Below, one piece after another: positions 11,111-23,100 of a DNA stretch of 64,000 nucleotides. This DNA is from Agapanthus africanus (taxonomy: Eukaryota; Streptophyta; Magnoliopsida; Asparagales; Amaryllidaceae). The position numbers were made by a program, and so were the translations under genes. Location: positions 618,293,348 to 618,357,347 of the forward strand of contig CM057342.1 of the NCBI GenBank assembly GCA_030015575.1, read 5' to 3'. The notes beneath the pieces were generated by a model. The model worked only from the letters and a program-made list of their open reading frames with translations. It had not been told where the DNA came from and ran no database searches. Each line of letters begins with the position of its first letter. Position 1 is the stretch's first letter.

Positions 11111-12560
11111 AGTACGAAGATGCAAAATACTTTTTGCCAGATTTCGAGGACACAGAGAGATGTTGCAAACCGGAGAACAAAGCTATCACCACCATCCCAG
11201 TTTTCGGGAGTGATACTGAAGAAGAGGAAGCGATAGTTTATCCAGGCCCGCCCCAGTACAACAAGACAGGACCGTTCGCTCCCATGTTGATCTTTGGAAG
11301 CCACTCGGAAGATGAGGTCCATGCTATATTCTCCGCTCGGCCTTCAATACAAATAGTCGCTGATGAAGAGCAAAGTTTGCAAGTTGCTATGGTTCCGCCC
11401 AAACATCATAAAGAACTAGACGCGCTTGATACCTACAGTGTGGAAGAGCTGCAGACGTTCTATGTCTCTCCCAGGTGAGAAGGCGAAGAAGCAATCCTAT
11501 TCTACCGCTCTGGGGAAACCAAAGTGGAGAAAGAAATCTGGCATGGCACGGATTCTACACTTGACAGGATCCAGCCTATCCGTCTGCCTAGATATTATAC
11601 AGAAGGCTTGAAAAGGCTGTTGAAGCGCCAAGGGATACCCTTCAAACAGACCGCTCGAAAAGCTAAGTTCTATGACAGGGTCTGGAACGTTTCCGGAACT
11701 CAGCGCAAGTTGCCCAACGGGAGAAGGGAAGCAATCGGGTTGGATACGTCTGGTCCAAGAAACGGGGGCTACTCCACGACTGCTATGTCGTACATGACTT
11801 TGATGAAGAAGGAGATACTCAACGGGAGAATGCTAATCCTGAACCAGAAAGAGCTCCCGACGTGAAAGTTCCCATCCCATAGTTCGAAGAACAAATGGAC
11901 AAGCTTATAAGGGAAGCCGGTCAAAAATTTCGAGACGACCATAATCGCGAAATGGCCATCTACGAGAAAGCCAGGACTCAGCGCCTCCTTTAATAGGCTG
12001 CGAAAGATAAAAATGCCCCTCCCTGTCAACCTATTGTAATAAAGGCTCGACGCAGGGGCAGAAACAAGTCAAAAAGCGGAAAAGGATTCCGACGGCAACA
12101 AACAGGGAATAAAAAGTCACGCGATCGGGAATCGAGCGGTCCGGAGTTGTCCCTTATGAAGAAGATGAGTCGAGCATATTCTTTTCCTCAAGACAAGACA
12201 AAGAAGATACTTGATCTTGCCATAAGACATCAAATGCTTACACTCCCGAAATCCAAGCACCCCGAGCAAGCTAACGAGGTCTCTCATCCAGACTATTGCT
12301 CTTATCATCGAGCAATGGGACACCCTCTCGAAGACCGCATCACCTTCTAGAACTGGGTCGAAGACCAATATCAGCTCGGCAAGTTCGCTCTATCTGACAG
12401 TTGGAGGATAACTCCGCCGCAAAAGCATGAACCCAAATCCACGAGGATAGATCCAGATCCACATCGCTCTCGGAAGCGAGCTCGTACTTATCATATGATA
12501 ACGATATCAAAATAAGAGCCCGAGGATATGGATGACCTCCCCTAGTGCTTCGAAAACAAT
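11110..12560 (+). pseudogene. Tat A spacer between protease and RT
   Basis: The conserved block around IRLPRYYTEGLKRLLKRQG (11578-11640) is also found in Tat B (59760-59981, - strand). A REMAIYEKA block (about 11950) and a third CX2HX4HX4C-type module (12285-12345) repeat elements seen at 9810-10090. This points to duplication of a gag-like module within the polyprotein. The stretch contains a few breaks. Confidence 0.6.
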
Positions 12561-12569
12561 GATGACGAG

Positions 12570-13640
12570 GTGATCTCAGAATTTCCACTGGCGCCGAAAG
12601 AGCTGAAAGATGGAATACATACTACTGCAGATAACCTCAAAAAGATTGATTTGGGGATGGCAAATGACCCGCGACTGACATTCGTCAGTGAACTGCTATC
12701 TGAAGAAAGGGTGGCTGCACTAAAGGATGTCCTCATACAGTATAGAGATTGCTTCGCATGGAACTATTCCAAGATGCCAGGATTAGATCCAGAGATTGCG
12801 GTCCACAAATTGGCGATATCCTCGGACGTCAAGCCAATCAAACAAGCACTGAGAAGACCGCGGCTCGAGCTTGAGATGAGTATCAACGCCGAGGTCAAGA
12901 AGCTAATCGACTCTGGCTTCATCCAAGAGATTCAGTACCCTGACTGGATCGCCAACATTGTCCCGGTAATGAAGAAAAATGGGACGGTGCGCATCTGCGT
13001 AGACTTTCAAGGTCTCAATAAAGCCTGCCCGAAGGACGATTTCCCAGTACCGGTCACCAAGCTAATGATAGATAATACGTCCACTCACGAGGTTTTCTTC
13101 TTTATGGACGGATCATCAGGATACAATCAGATAAAGATGCATCCCGAGGACCAGAAGCACACCGCTTTCCGAACCCCTTTGGGTATATTTTGGTACAAGG
13201 TGATGCCTTTCAGTCCAAAGAACGCCGGTGCCACCTATCAGAGGGCCATGACGAGGATCTTCGATGACCTCATACATGAAATCGTCGAATGCTATATCGA
13301 CGACCTCGTGGTGAAAAGCAAATCATACGAGGAACATCTCGAGCATCTGAAGATCGTGTTTCAACGCCTTCGGCAATACAACTTGAAGATGAACCCTCTC
13401 AAGTGCGCATTCGGAGTTTCCTCGGGCAAATTCCTAGGATTCATCGTCCGACACCGAGGTATCAAGATAAATCCGTCAAAGATCAAGCCGATCATGGAGA
13501 TGCCCCCGCCAAGAACTCTCAAGCAATTGCGGTCTCTCCAAGGGAAGCTCGCATACATCCGGAGATTTATAGCCAATCTCTTTAGCAAATGCCGTCCTTA
13601 CAGTCACCTGATGAAAAAGGGAACCCCGTTCGTCTGAGAT
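12570..13640 (+). pseudogene. Tat A reverse transcriptase
   Basis: Ty3/gypsy RT with all main blocks in order: a fingers region with FIQEIQYPDWIANIVPVMKK, the RICVDFQGLNKACPKDDFPVP block, FMDGSSGYNQIKM with the first catalytic Asp, a TPLG block, the CYIDDLVVKS active-site motif (YIDD at 13293-13304), and the connection block LKCAFGVSSGKFLGFIV. This long stretch of about 355 codons reads open. RT copies the element RNA into DNA in the cytoplasmic particle. Confidence 0.9.
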
Positions 13641-13649
13641 CACAAATAC

Positions 13650-14110
13650 CAAGGCGTGCTGGACGAAATCAAGCAATACCTGCAGAATCCACCGGTGCTA
13701 GCCGCTCCGGTCAAGGGAAAGCCCCTTATTCTTTATACAACAGCCCTCGAAGGTTCCTTAGGCGGATTATAGGCACAAGAGAACGACAAAGGGAAGGAGA
13801 GAGCCCTCTACTATTTGAGTCGAGTTCTGCTGGAGGCAGAAAGCAATTACTCTCCCATCGAAAAACACTGTCTGGCATTGATCTTCGCAATAACGAAGCT
13901 CAGGCACTATGCGTTGGCGCATGAAGTCCGTCTCATATCGAAGGTAGATCCCTTCAAATATTTGATGTCAAAGGCCATACTGACAGGGCGACTCGCTAAA
14001 TGGGCTTTGCTCTTGATGGAGTTCTCAATAACTTACCAGCCTCTTAAGGCAATGAAAGGCCAGGCCATCGCCGACTTCCTCGCTGAACATCCGATACCGG
14101 CCGATTCCCC
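13650..14110 (+). pseudogene. Tat A Ty3-type RNase H
   Basis: The blocks YYLSRVLLEAESNYSPIEK, CLALIFAITKLRHY and LTGRLAKWALLLMEF are the RNase H domain that follows RT in Ty3/gypsy elements. This domain removes RNA from the RNA:DNA hybrid. It lies between RT and the second RNase H. The region carries a break or two. Confidence 0.8.
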
Positions 14111-14149
14111 TCTGAATTGCGAACTGCCGGATGAACATGCATTTGATGC

Positions 14150-14480
14150 GATCGACGGTGGTGATACCCGATGGGAACTTTATTTTGATGGAGTGTCTTC
14201 CATGAAGAAGCGCAAACAAAGCATACCCATAATCAAATCAGGAGTAAGCCTTATCTTCATGACCCCGCAAGGAGGGATAATGATCTTCGCCTTCTCCTTG
14301 ACAAACCAGAGGACAAACAATGAAGCCGAGTATGAAGGTTTGATAGCAGGTCTCGAGATCACCATCGACATAGGGATTGAGAACCTCTTCATATACGGGG
14401 ACTCCCAACTAGTCGTTAGTCAAGTAAATGGCGACTACCAAACGTGCAAGCCAGAGTTGGTGAAGTACGGCTAGAGGGTA
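14150..14480 (+). pseudogene. Tat A archaeal-type RNase H (second RNase H)
   Basis: WELYFDGVSS...GVSLIFMTPQGG is followed by TNNEAEYEGLIAGLEIT and FIYGDSQLVVSQVNGDYQ. These are the beta-strand, Glu helix and GDS blocks of archaeal-like RNase H1. A second RNase H of this type between the Ty3 RNase H and integrase is the known signature of the Tat lineage (Ogre, Retand, Tat). Its presence fixes the lineage assignment. Confidence 0.85.
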
Positions 14481-14539
14481 CAACAACTGCTGACCTAAAT
14501 ACCGTCCTACGCCTTAGAAAGTATACCGCGTGTGGAAAA

Positions 14540-15974
14540 TAGCAAAGCAGACACACTAGCTAAGCTCGCTAAAGAACTGGCCGATGAGAACCTCGATGAT
14601 GTGAGAATCGTTGTGCAAGGCCGTTGGGTTCTTGCGCCGGCAGAAATATCTCCGGAATCATCCGAGAAAAGGGAAGAGATTGAGCAGACGGCCCTGCAAA
14701 TAAAAGACCAAGAAACGGTTGAGGATTGGAGAGAATTCTTTATAGACTACTTCAAATCTCGTCGAACGCCTGAAGGTGCGTCCTCAAAACATCAGCTCAT
14801 GAAGCGAGCCCTATCTTTTGCCTTTTTCAATGACACTCTGTACAAGAGGTCATTTGATTCTCTATGGCTGAGATGCTTGGGACCTGAAGAGGCGAAGAGA
14901 GCTGTTCAGGAAGTTCACGACGGATTCTGCGATTCTCACCAAGTAGGCCCGAAGATAAAGTTAAAGATTAAACGGATGGGCTACTACTGGCCCACAATGA
15001 TTCAGGACTGCCTCGAATATGCGAAGCAATGCCATTCGTGCCAAATCCATGGGGACTTTATCCATCAACATCCAAATCCACTACATCCAACGGTGGCTAG
15101 CTGGCCATTCGAAATGTGGGGAACTGACATAATCCGCCCCATCGAACTGGCATCGTCCAGAGGATATCGTTTCATTTTGGCGACAACTGATTACTTCTCC
15201 AAATGGGAAGAAGCAGTACCGCTGAGGGAAGTGAAGACAGAGAATATCCTCCATTTCTTCAAGACGCACGTTATTTATCGGTTTGGAACTCCTCGACGGA
15301 TCATCTCCGATAACGGGCCAGCCTACAGAAGCCACAAGATCAGCCGCTTCACACAACAACATAACATAGACTGGAGATACTCCTCAGTTTATAATCCCTG
15401 GGCTAACGGTCTAGCTATGGCTTTCAATAAAACCTTGACGAAGATCATAAAGAAGACGGTGTCTCGAAATAAGAAAGACTGGAACGAGAGACTGCAAGAA
15501 GCTCTCTGGGCATATCGAACTACGTTCAAGACGGCCACGAACACAACGTCGTGCGCGTTGGTATTCGGTACAGAAGCGGTACTCCCCCTCGAGATAGAAT
15601 TACCATCTCTACGAGTGGCAGTCCATTATGTAACAGACGAAGAGAATGCTCACCTTCGGCTTGAGGAGCTCGATGCCCTTGATAAAACCTAGCTCCTGGC
15701 GCAGCAAAATCTGAAAGCTTATAAAGCAAAGATGACGCGCTCATATGAAAAATTGACCAGGCCGAGGACATTCCGCCAAGGCGAACTGATGCAAGTAGTC
15801 AAAAGACCTATAATCCCCAATCGCGCCAAGCGGGGAAAATTCAAGCCGAACTATGAAGGCCTGTACATCATAGACAAGGTGTACCAGGGTAGAACCTATC
15901 TACTCATGGACATGCATGGCGAAAGACCTTTCAGGCCAATAAACGGTCGCTTCCTGAAGAAATACTACGCCTAA
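14540..15974 (+). pseudogene. Tat A integrase
   Basis: After a linker (LAKLAKELADENLDDVRIVV) comes the N-terminal zinc-binding region (HDGFCDSH...CLEYAKQCHSCQIH), then the integrase core with WPFEMWGTDIIRP, DYFSKWEEAVPL and RRIISDNGPAYRS. The C-terminal part, FKPNYEGLYIIDKVYQGRTY to INGRFLKKYYA, ends at 15974. Integrase inserts the cDNA into the host genome. The frame has few breaks. The homologous C-terminus in Tat B ends near 53358 on the - strand. Confidence 0.85.
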
Positions 15975-16204
15975 CGAGTCACGGCCTAGGTCAATGATAG
16001 ATGACGACGACTATGTCCGCTCGCTATCTTCCTAAGCCCAAACTCTATAAGTAGTAGCCGGCTTACTTTACAATGGACCGAAACGTCCTTAAACTAACAG
16101 TGGATCGAAACGTCCTTAAACTAACAACGGACCACTATGTCCTAAAACTAGCTGTTGACCGAGATGTCGAGAAACTACGGCGGATTGCAGCATCCCGAAG
16201 CTGA
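15975..16204 (+). repeat. 24 bp core repeats after pol (Tat A 3' UTR)
   Basis: Four degenerate copies of a unit like GGACCGAAACGTCCTTAAAC follow the end of pol (about 16074-16170). The same core, on the other strand, lies after pol in Tat B (about 53000-53250). It is also the building block of the 72 bp arrays at 18880-19650 and 27490-27900. Confidence 0.7.
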
Positions 16205-16460
16205 TAAAAAAACGGTATGTCCATAAGCAAAATGGGCACGGATGAAAACCCGAAAGGGCTCCGTGAGTAAATACAGCAGGGCTACCGGTGAGTCTTGTGA
16301 AAACCCGAAAGGGCGCAACCTCGTTAGGAAAAAAAGAAAAAGAAAAAACGGTATGTCCATAAGCACAATGGGCACGGATGAAAACCCGAAAGGGCTCCAT
16401 GAGTAAAAACAGCAGGGCTACCGACGAGTGTTTATGAAAACCCGAAAGGGCACAACCTCG
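16205..16460 (+). repeat. 138 bp direct repeat, two copies
   Basis: Copies start at about 16207 and 16345 and share CGGTATGTCCATAAGC, GGGCACGGATGAAAACCC and the motif AACCCGAAAGGG. A homologous single copy is at 52720-52830 in Tat B on the other strand. No coding potential. Confidence 0.75.
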
Positions 16461-16479
16461 TTAAAAGACACTTGCAGGG

Positions 16480-17030
16480 TCCTCTCGACCTTGTAAGGAG
16501 AAACCACCTGCTTGAGATCCTTACTACTCACAAGGGAGCAATGCACTTAGGAATTCTCACGATTCCTGAGGAGAAATTACACTTGCGAGATCCTCACGAC
16601 TCGTATGGAGAATTCTCTTATGAGACCCTTACGGCTCATAAGATCTGAAAGTCTTAAGCTACAGAGACCTGAACCTGTTCTTAAGCAACCCCCACAACCT
16701 CCAATACTGCCTTACAAGCGACTCAATACTGACCCTTGTATACAATCCACGGGCGCGAATAAACATTTCCTTAACCAAGTCCCATCCGTGACTAGGGATA
16801 TGTTCGTATGGTGAGCAACCCTTATGAGTCCTCTCGACTTATAAGGAGAAAACCCTCTTGTAAGATCCTTACGACTTATAGGAGAACATACACTTAGGAG
16901 TCTTCACGACTCCTAAGGAGAAAACGCACCTACGGGATCCTCACGACTCGCAGGGAGAAATACCTTTGTGAGATCCTTACGGCTCATGAAGTCAAAAGCC
17001 TTAGTCGACAGGATCCTAACCCTGTTTGCT
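16480..17030 (+). repeat. Array of hairpin repeats, first block (Tat A 3' UTR)
   Basis: About eight units of 32-40 bp each contain a short inverted repeat around a common loop like ATCCTTACGAC. Examples are CTTATGAG...CTCATAAG (16616-16641) and CTTAGGAGTC...GACTCCTAAG (16889-16913). The stems differ from unit to unit but the pairing is kept. Further blocks are at 19740-19930 and, inverted, at 52220-52720 in Tat B. Confidence 0.75.
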
Positions 17031-17139
17031 AAGCCACCTTTGTTCGATATCGACAGAGGCAAGTGATGATTCGCTCCTGGCAATATTCCAGTTGTAGAGA
17101 TGCTGATGCCGAAATCAGTGTCTAATTCCAAGCTTGCAG

Positions 17140-17370
17140 CAGAAAGCCAGCAAGCCATACATGCGTACGAAATAGCCGAAATGATGGGGTAACTTGCGAC
17201 AAAATCAGCAAGGAAAAATGTATGCATGCGAAATAGCCGAAATGATTGGGCAACTCGCAATAAAAAGCAGCGAGAAGAAATAAAACAAATAGCCGAAATG
17301 ATTGGGCACCGCGAAAAATAGCCGAAATGATTGGGCAATCGCGACCTTCGCGATTCAAAGGCTAAAATGA
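17140..17370 (+). repeat. Short repeats with AGCCGAAATGATTGGGC core
   Basis: Four to five copies of ATAGCCGAAATGATTGGGCA occur with spacings of about 30-60 bp. Several are followed by CGCGA or GCGA. The reverse-complement version is present three times in Tat B (51850-51960). The reading frames across this stretch follow the repeats and are not genes. Confidence 0.7.
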
Positions 17371-17679
17371 TAGAGCATCGCGGAAAGAATTGAAAAATAA
17401 AAATAAAATTTATGCCCTACAGGTGATATTACATCAATCCTTGTATACAATTCAGGGGCGCAAACAAAGAAGGAATCACATTCCTCCTCCCCAGGTTTCA
17501 TCAGAAGAAGAAGCCAAATCTCGATGGGTCACAGATAGCCTGGAGATCATCTCAACATTCGTTTCAGCAGACACAACATCAAGCAAAGCGGAACAGCGGC
17601 AACTCCCAGTTCCATGACTCGGCGGTGTACAGATGACTGAGAGTCAAATCCCAACTCCGTGAAATGCGGATATAATCAG

Positions 17680-18872
17680 CAAAATTCCTGGTTACGTGGA
17701 ATGCGGATAACGTCACTTCTGACCCCGTGGAAAATGTCCAGAGCGGATCCTGGTCCTCGCAGAGCACGGCAGCGAACCCGTGAGAAGTATCCAGAGCGGA
17801 GCCTAGTCCTCAACGAACACGGTAGCGAACCTGTGGGAGGCATCTAGAGAAAAATTCCTGGTTATGTGGAACTCGGATAACGTCACTCCTCACCCTGTGG
17901 AAAAAGTCCAGAGCGGATCCTGGTCCTCACAGAGCACGGCAGCAAACCCGTGTGAAGCATCCAGAGCGGAGCCTAGTCCTCGCCGAACACGGCAGCGAAC
18001 CAGTGAGAAGCATCTAGAGCAAAATTCCTGGTTACGTGGAATGCGGATAACGTCACTTCTGACCTCATGGAAAACGTCCAGAGCGGATCCTGGTCCTCGC
18101 AGAGCACGGCAGTGAACCCGTGTGAAGCATCCAGAGCAGAGCCTAGTCCTCACCGAACACGGCAGCGAACCCGTGGGAAGCATCTAGAGCAAAATTCCAG
18201 GTTACATGGAACGTGGATAACATCACTCCTGACCCCATGGAAAAATGTCCAGAGCAGATCCTGGTCGTCACAGAGCACGGCAGCGAACCCGTGTGAAGCA
18301 TCCAGAGCGGAGCTTAGTCCTCGCCGAACACGGCAGCGAACCCGTGGGAAGAATCTAGAGAAAAATTCCTGGTTATGTGGAACGCGAATAACGTCACTCT
18401 TAACCCCACGGAAAATGTCCAGAGTGGATCCTGGTCCTTGTAGAGCACGGCAGCGAACCCGTGTGAAGCATCTAGAACGAAGCCTACTCCTCGCCGAACA
18501 CGGCAGCAAACCCGTGGGAGGAATCTAGAGAAAAATTCATGGTTATGTGGAACGCAGATAACGTCACTCCTGACCCCGTAGAAAACGTCCAGAGCGGATC
18601 CTGGTCCTCGCAGAGCACGACAGCGAACCCGTGTGAAGCATCCAGAGCGGTGCCTAGTCCTCGCCGAACACGACAGCGAACCCGTGGGAGGCATCTAGAG
18701 CAAAATTCCTGGTTACGTGGAACGCGGATAACGTCACTCCTGACCCCGTGGAAAACGTCCAGAGCGGATCCTGGTCCTCGCAGAGCACGGCAGTGAACCC
18801 GTGTGAAGCATCCAGAGCAGAGCCTGGTCCTCGCCGAATGCGACAGCGAACCCGTGGGAAGCATCCAGAGCA
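17680..18872 (+). repeat. 170 bp tandem array, seven units
   Basis: The anchor CGTCAC recurs at 17711, 17881, 18051, 18221 (one base changed), 18392, 18562 and 18732, giving periods of 170 or 171. Each unit holds two copies of a 53 bp sub-repeat (CCAGAGCGGATCCTGGTCCT...). The units are GC-rich and lack stops, which creates spurious reading frames on both strands. Tandem arrays in the 3' UTR of Tat/Ogre elements are known as a source of plant satellite DNA. Confidence 0.9.
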
Positions 18873-19660
18873 AACACCGGACTGTGGAGTCCTTAAATCC
18901 ACGGACTATGATGTCCTTAACCTCGACCGTGATGTCTTAAAACTAACATCGGACTGTGAGGTCCTTAAACTCATGGACTATGATGTCCTTAACCTTGACC
19001 GTGATGTCTTAAAACTAACAATCAATCGCAATAATTTTAAACTAATTTTACCTCGGTTCGAGGGTCATCTTCTTCACTCCTTTGGTATTTGTCGTTGTAA
19101 TCCCTCAACGTCTTCAAAGAGGTGACGGGTCCCAACAACCACACATTTCACGGACTGTGGAGTCTTTAAATCCACGGACTATGACGTCCTTAACATCGAC
19201 CGTGATGTCTTAAAACTAACAACAGATTTTAGAGTCTTTAAATCCACGGACTATGATGTCCTTAACCTCGACCGTGATGTCTTAAAACTAACAACGGATT
19301 GTGGAGTCCTTAAATCCACGGACTATGATGTCCTTAACCTCGACCGTGATGTATTAAAACTAATATCGGACTGTGGAGTCCTTAAATCCACAGACTTTGA
19401 TGTCCTTAACCTTGACCGTGATGTCTTAAAACTAACATCGAACTGTGGAGTCCTTAAATCCACGGACTATGATATCCTTAACCTTGACCGCGATGTCTTA
19501 AAACTAACATCGGATTGTGGAGTCCTTAAATCCATGGACTATGATGTCCTTAACCTTGACCGTGATGTTTTAAAACTAACATTGGACTGCGAGGTCCTTA
19601 AACTCATGGACTACGATGTCCCTAACCTCAACCGTGATGTCTTTAAACTACGGTATCCTG
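18873..19660 (+). repeat. 72 bp tandem array (Tat A), built from 24 bp sub-repeats
   Basis: About one unit lies at 18885-19010 and about seven at 19150-19650, separated by a 100 bp segment that contains CGGTTCGAGGGTCATC. Each unit contains three variants of a 24 bp core (GGACTGTGGAGTCCTTAAAT, GGACTATGATGTCCTTAACC, GACCGTGATGTCTTAAAACT). Since 72 is a multiple of three, one frame stays open and gives a repeating DYDVLNLDRDVLKLTS peptide. The same array plus its 100 bp leader recurs at 27398-27900. Confidence 0.85.
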
Positions 19661-20181
19661 GAAAACGTCCAGAGCGTGGACCCGTGGGAAGCATCCAGAG
19701 CAACCCCTGACTCTATGAAATGCGGATAAGGACAACTTCACCCATCACCTGCGGTCCTCACGACTCGTATGAAAGAAAAATTCTCTTGTGAGATCCTTAC
19801 GACTCTAAAGAGAAAACGCCCTTGGGAATCCTCACGATTCTTAAGGAAAAGCTACACCTACGGGATCCTCTCGACCCATAGGGAGAAAATTCTTTATGAG
19901 ACCCTCACGGCCCATAAAGTTGAAAAAGTCTTAGGTGACAGATCTTAACCCTGTTTTCTAAGCCGGCACCATTCTACAAAGAATCCAAGACTGACAGTTA
20001 CATACTTGCTAAAATCACATGGCAACAACACAGCAAGAAAGAAGAAAGCAGAGAAATGACGCAAGACATTACGAAGAACGAGTATCTTTTATTCATGAAT
20101 TCGACTGGGTACAAAATACATCATATGAAAGAATAAAAGAACAAGTACATTTTGTTCAAAACTACAAATGATACAAAATTT
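19661..20181 (+). repeat. Second hairpin block and gene-free junction
   Basis: About five more hairpin repeats (19740-19925), for example TTTATGAGACCCTCACGGCCCATAAAG split over its loop. They are followed by about 250 bp of AT-rich sequence that would be the 3' end region of the antisense gene. On the - strand AATAAA signals lie near the stop of that gene. Nothing else is visible. Confidence 0.65.
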
Positions 20182-23100
20182 TTATTGAGAGGAAAGCGCT
20201 TTCAGTAATCCAATCAGCCACTCGCGCACTTCCCTTAGCCTCTCTTCCCGATCGGCTGCCGCGGCCAACTCTGCTTCGACCTAGGCGCGCTGCTGCAAGT
20301 AAGATGAGAGTTGTTCCTCGACGGCTCGCTGAGCTGATTTACGATCTTGTGCATCACGCTCAACGACATCGAGCTTCTGCTTCAATGTTAACCCATCAGA
20401 GATACATTGCAGAAGGCCTTCGAAGATAACTTTCACCAGAGCTGCGTTCACGTCGACCTCAGCATGCAGTCGAGCAGACACGGTTGAAGTCTCATTGCAT
20501 TCCCTTCGCTTCAAAGCCACTTCTTGCTCGAGATGGCGGAAGTAAGAAGCGCTCTGCTCGATCCATGCCGCCCGTTGAGTGCTCATAGCCACAATCTCAG
20601 GTGCCGGACGCTTAAGCTGAAGCTCATGCAAGCAAGCCTCAATCTGCAGGCAGCGATTAACCTAAGACTCGACGACGCCCTCACCATAAAAGTTCATGAG
20701 CGTCGCCAGCATAGGGTTAACCTCTGCGGCAAAATTCGTAGCAGATGTGGGAGTCTCTGCGTCAAACTCCTCGATATACTCGCTCAGCATGCGTAGGCTG
20801 GTCACAGCACCTTTGGATGAAGGACGCCTGGAGAAGGGTCCTGCCGACATGATAATACGAGACTCGAACGGGGATAGAGTCGATGTGATTGCTGCAAAAT
20901 AGATCATAATCAGAGGTCGGCTCAGGAAATAAAGAAAACACGCAAATAGTAGAGTCTACTATACCGGCTGCAGCAGGGAGCAGAGCTGGGAGTACTGGTG
21001 GCGCAACAACAGCCTCGTCCCCTCCTTCGATTCGTAAGGCTACAAGCAATATAAAGAAGAGTTAGAAATAATGCGACTGCCCGTTAAAAAAGAGGACGTC
21101 GTTTAGAGAAAATACTCACCGACACCAGCAGACGGACTAATTTCGGACAAGAAAGAGAAGTGTGGGTGCAACACCTGGTACAGGTGGTCAAAAATGACTC
21201 CTACAAAGACACAATAATGCAACGTCAGTACATAAATTATGCAGCCTGAAGATAATACTGGTAGGTCACAAATCCATACCTTCCAGCATCTAAGACGGTG
21301 CGAGAGAAGGAAGAGAAGTGGTCACCATCAGAGCGGTAACTGACGGCGCTCCTTCGGGTAACGCGGCATTAGCTCTAGCCGCACCTGCGTTAGAGACAAG
21401 ATAAACCCTGTCAAGAAAGATTACAGAATAAAGAAATAAAGGGTAGTGACCCAAAATTTACCTGATGAGTCGCCAGACGGAGCCGTGACGAGGGCGTCAC
21501 TTGATGCAACGGCGGCGTCCCCCTCCTCCATTGGGCTGGTCCCACCTCCCGTTGCCTCATCCCCTGACTCCACAGGAACCGTCGTCACGCTAGCGACGCC
21601 AGGAGACGGCAAAGAACCGTAAGCCGGGAGAGCGATGATCGGGGCGGTGCCCGACTCTTGAGAATGAGCAGCCATCTCGGGCCCAGCAAAAGTACTCGTT
21701 TCGCCCGCTACCACCTCGGGCTCAGTGGTCGCAGCCGTCTCGTCCATCACTGTCTTAGGCTCGTTTGTAGCACCCATCTCATCCACTACTACCTCAGGCT
21801 CGGCCACAGCAGCCGTCTCACCCGCCGCCACCTTGGGCTCGACATTGGTAGCCATCTCGGGCACAGCAGTCGTGACTGTCTCAACAGCCATTATCTCGGG
21901 CCCGACGACTATGGTTACATCGCCTACCGCCGCCTTGGGTTCAGCAGCTACCTCCTTCACCGCCTCCCCAAGCTTGATGGTCGCAGCCACTCCCTCAGTA
22001 AGGCTCAGCCCTGCAGGATAAAATATATAAGAACCGATGGTCTAAAGCTTTGATAACGAAGCCTCAAAACACATTACCTAAAGTCGATTTACCGTTGGCT
22101 TCCCGAGCTGCACGTGCGGCCCGTCTATGGGCAGTAGACAAGGCAACCAGGAGTTCCTCTGAAGGAGTAGCAATGGGAGTAACGACGCTTGAACCTGCCC
22201 CCACAGCCAAAGCAGCGCTACGCTCCCTTGCTGCGCGCCTCAGGCGCTTCCTTTGCTCCCAGGCCGTCACGACAGACCTTTTGGAAACCTCCCTCAGTAA
22301 GGCGTCGTCGTCCGCATTTAGGGTTACCTCCAGAGCCGTCAAGGCTTCCATCATCGGTTTCTTAAGTAAGACCTCTTGCGGCAATATCGAAGAGACCGGG
22401 ACTTCGGCGGCTGGCCGGGGAAGAGTCTCCGCATTACCTTGCGGAACTAGCATTGTGGTCCCTGTAATGAGATAAGAAAAGGGTTAGATTGTCCATAAAA
22501 AGGAGAATGAAGACTCAATGAGCCGAGACATACCCATGCCCAGTCGAGCGCGATTCCTCTCTTCCTCCTCGAAAGTCCCGAGGGAAGCTGCCAGAGCCTC
22601 CTCAGTAGTGAAGACTGTTACAAAAAGAAGAATGTCAGTCAAGACATGGCAATAAAAATATAACGCAATCATAAAAGTACGACTAATATTTACTTGATTG
22701 CGCGAGGGCGTCTATTTTCGCTTGGTGCCTCGCAAGTCGCTCAGAAGCAGAAATGGCGGCATCGAGATCAGTGTCTGCTGGCTCTATGAAGAGACCCTCA
22801 TTGGTTCCATACTCGCTTAGGCCTTCGGTAAAGGGGGCCTGAGGCTCTAGGCCGAGTACGGCATCAAGAGAGAGGACCGACTTCTTCTTTTTCTTATGTG
22901 CGCGAGTTTCGGTCGCAGCCAGAACCAGCTTGCGCTTCGTGGGCACTTTCGGACGGCTAGTCCCGATATCTGAGACCATTCGGGGGAAGCTGCGTTTACC
23001 ATCCCCATGGGAGCACGAGGCACCGAAGGCACATTCGCCGTCTCTATAGGAGCACGAGGAAATCCACAAGTGGGGCTTAGCGCGCGTGGAGGCTCGACCG

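Noticed and set aside
18067-18528. Overlapping long reading frames on both strands in the 170 bp array
   Set aside because: They exist because the GC-rich units lack stops; the period is not a multiple of three, frames run on both strands, and no domain is visible.
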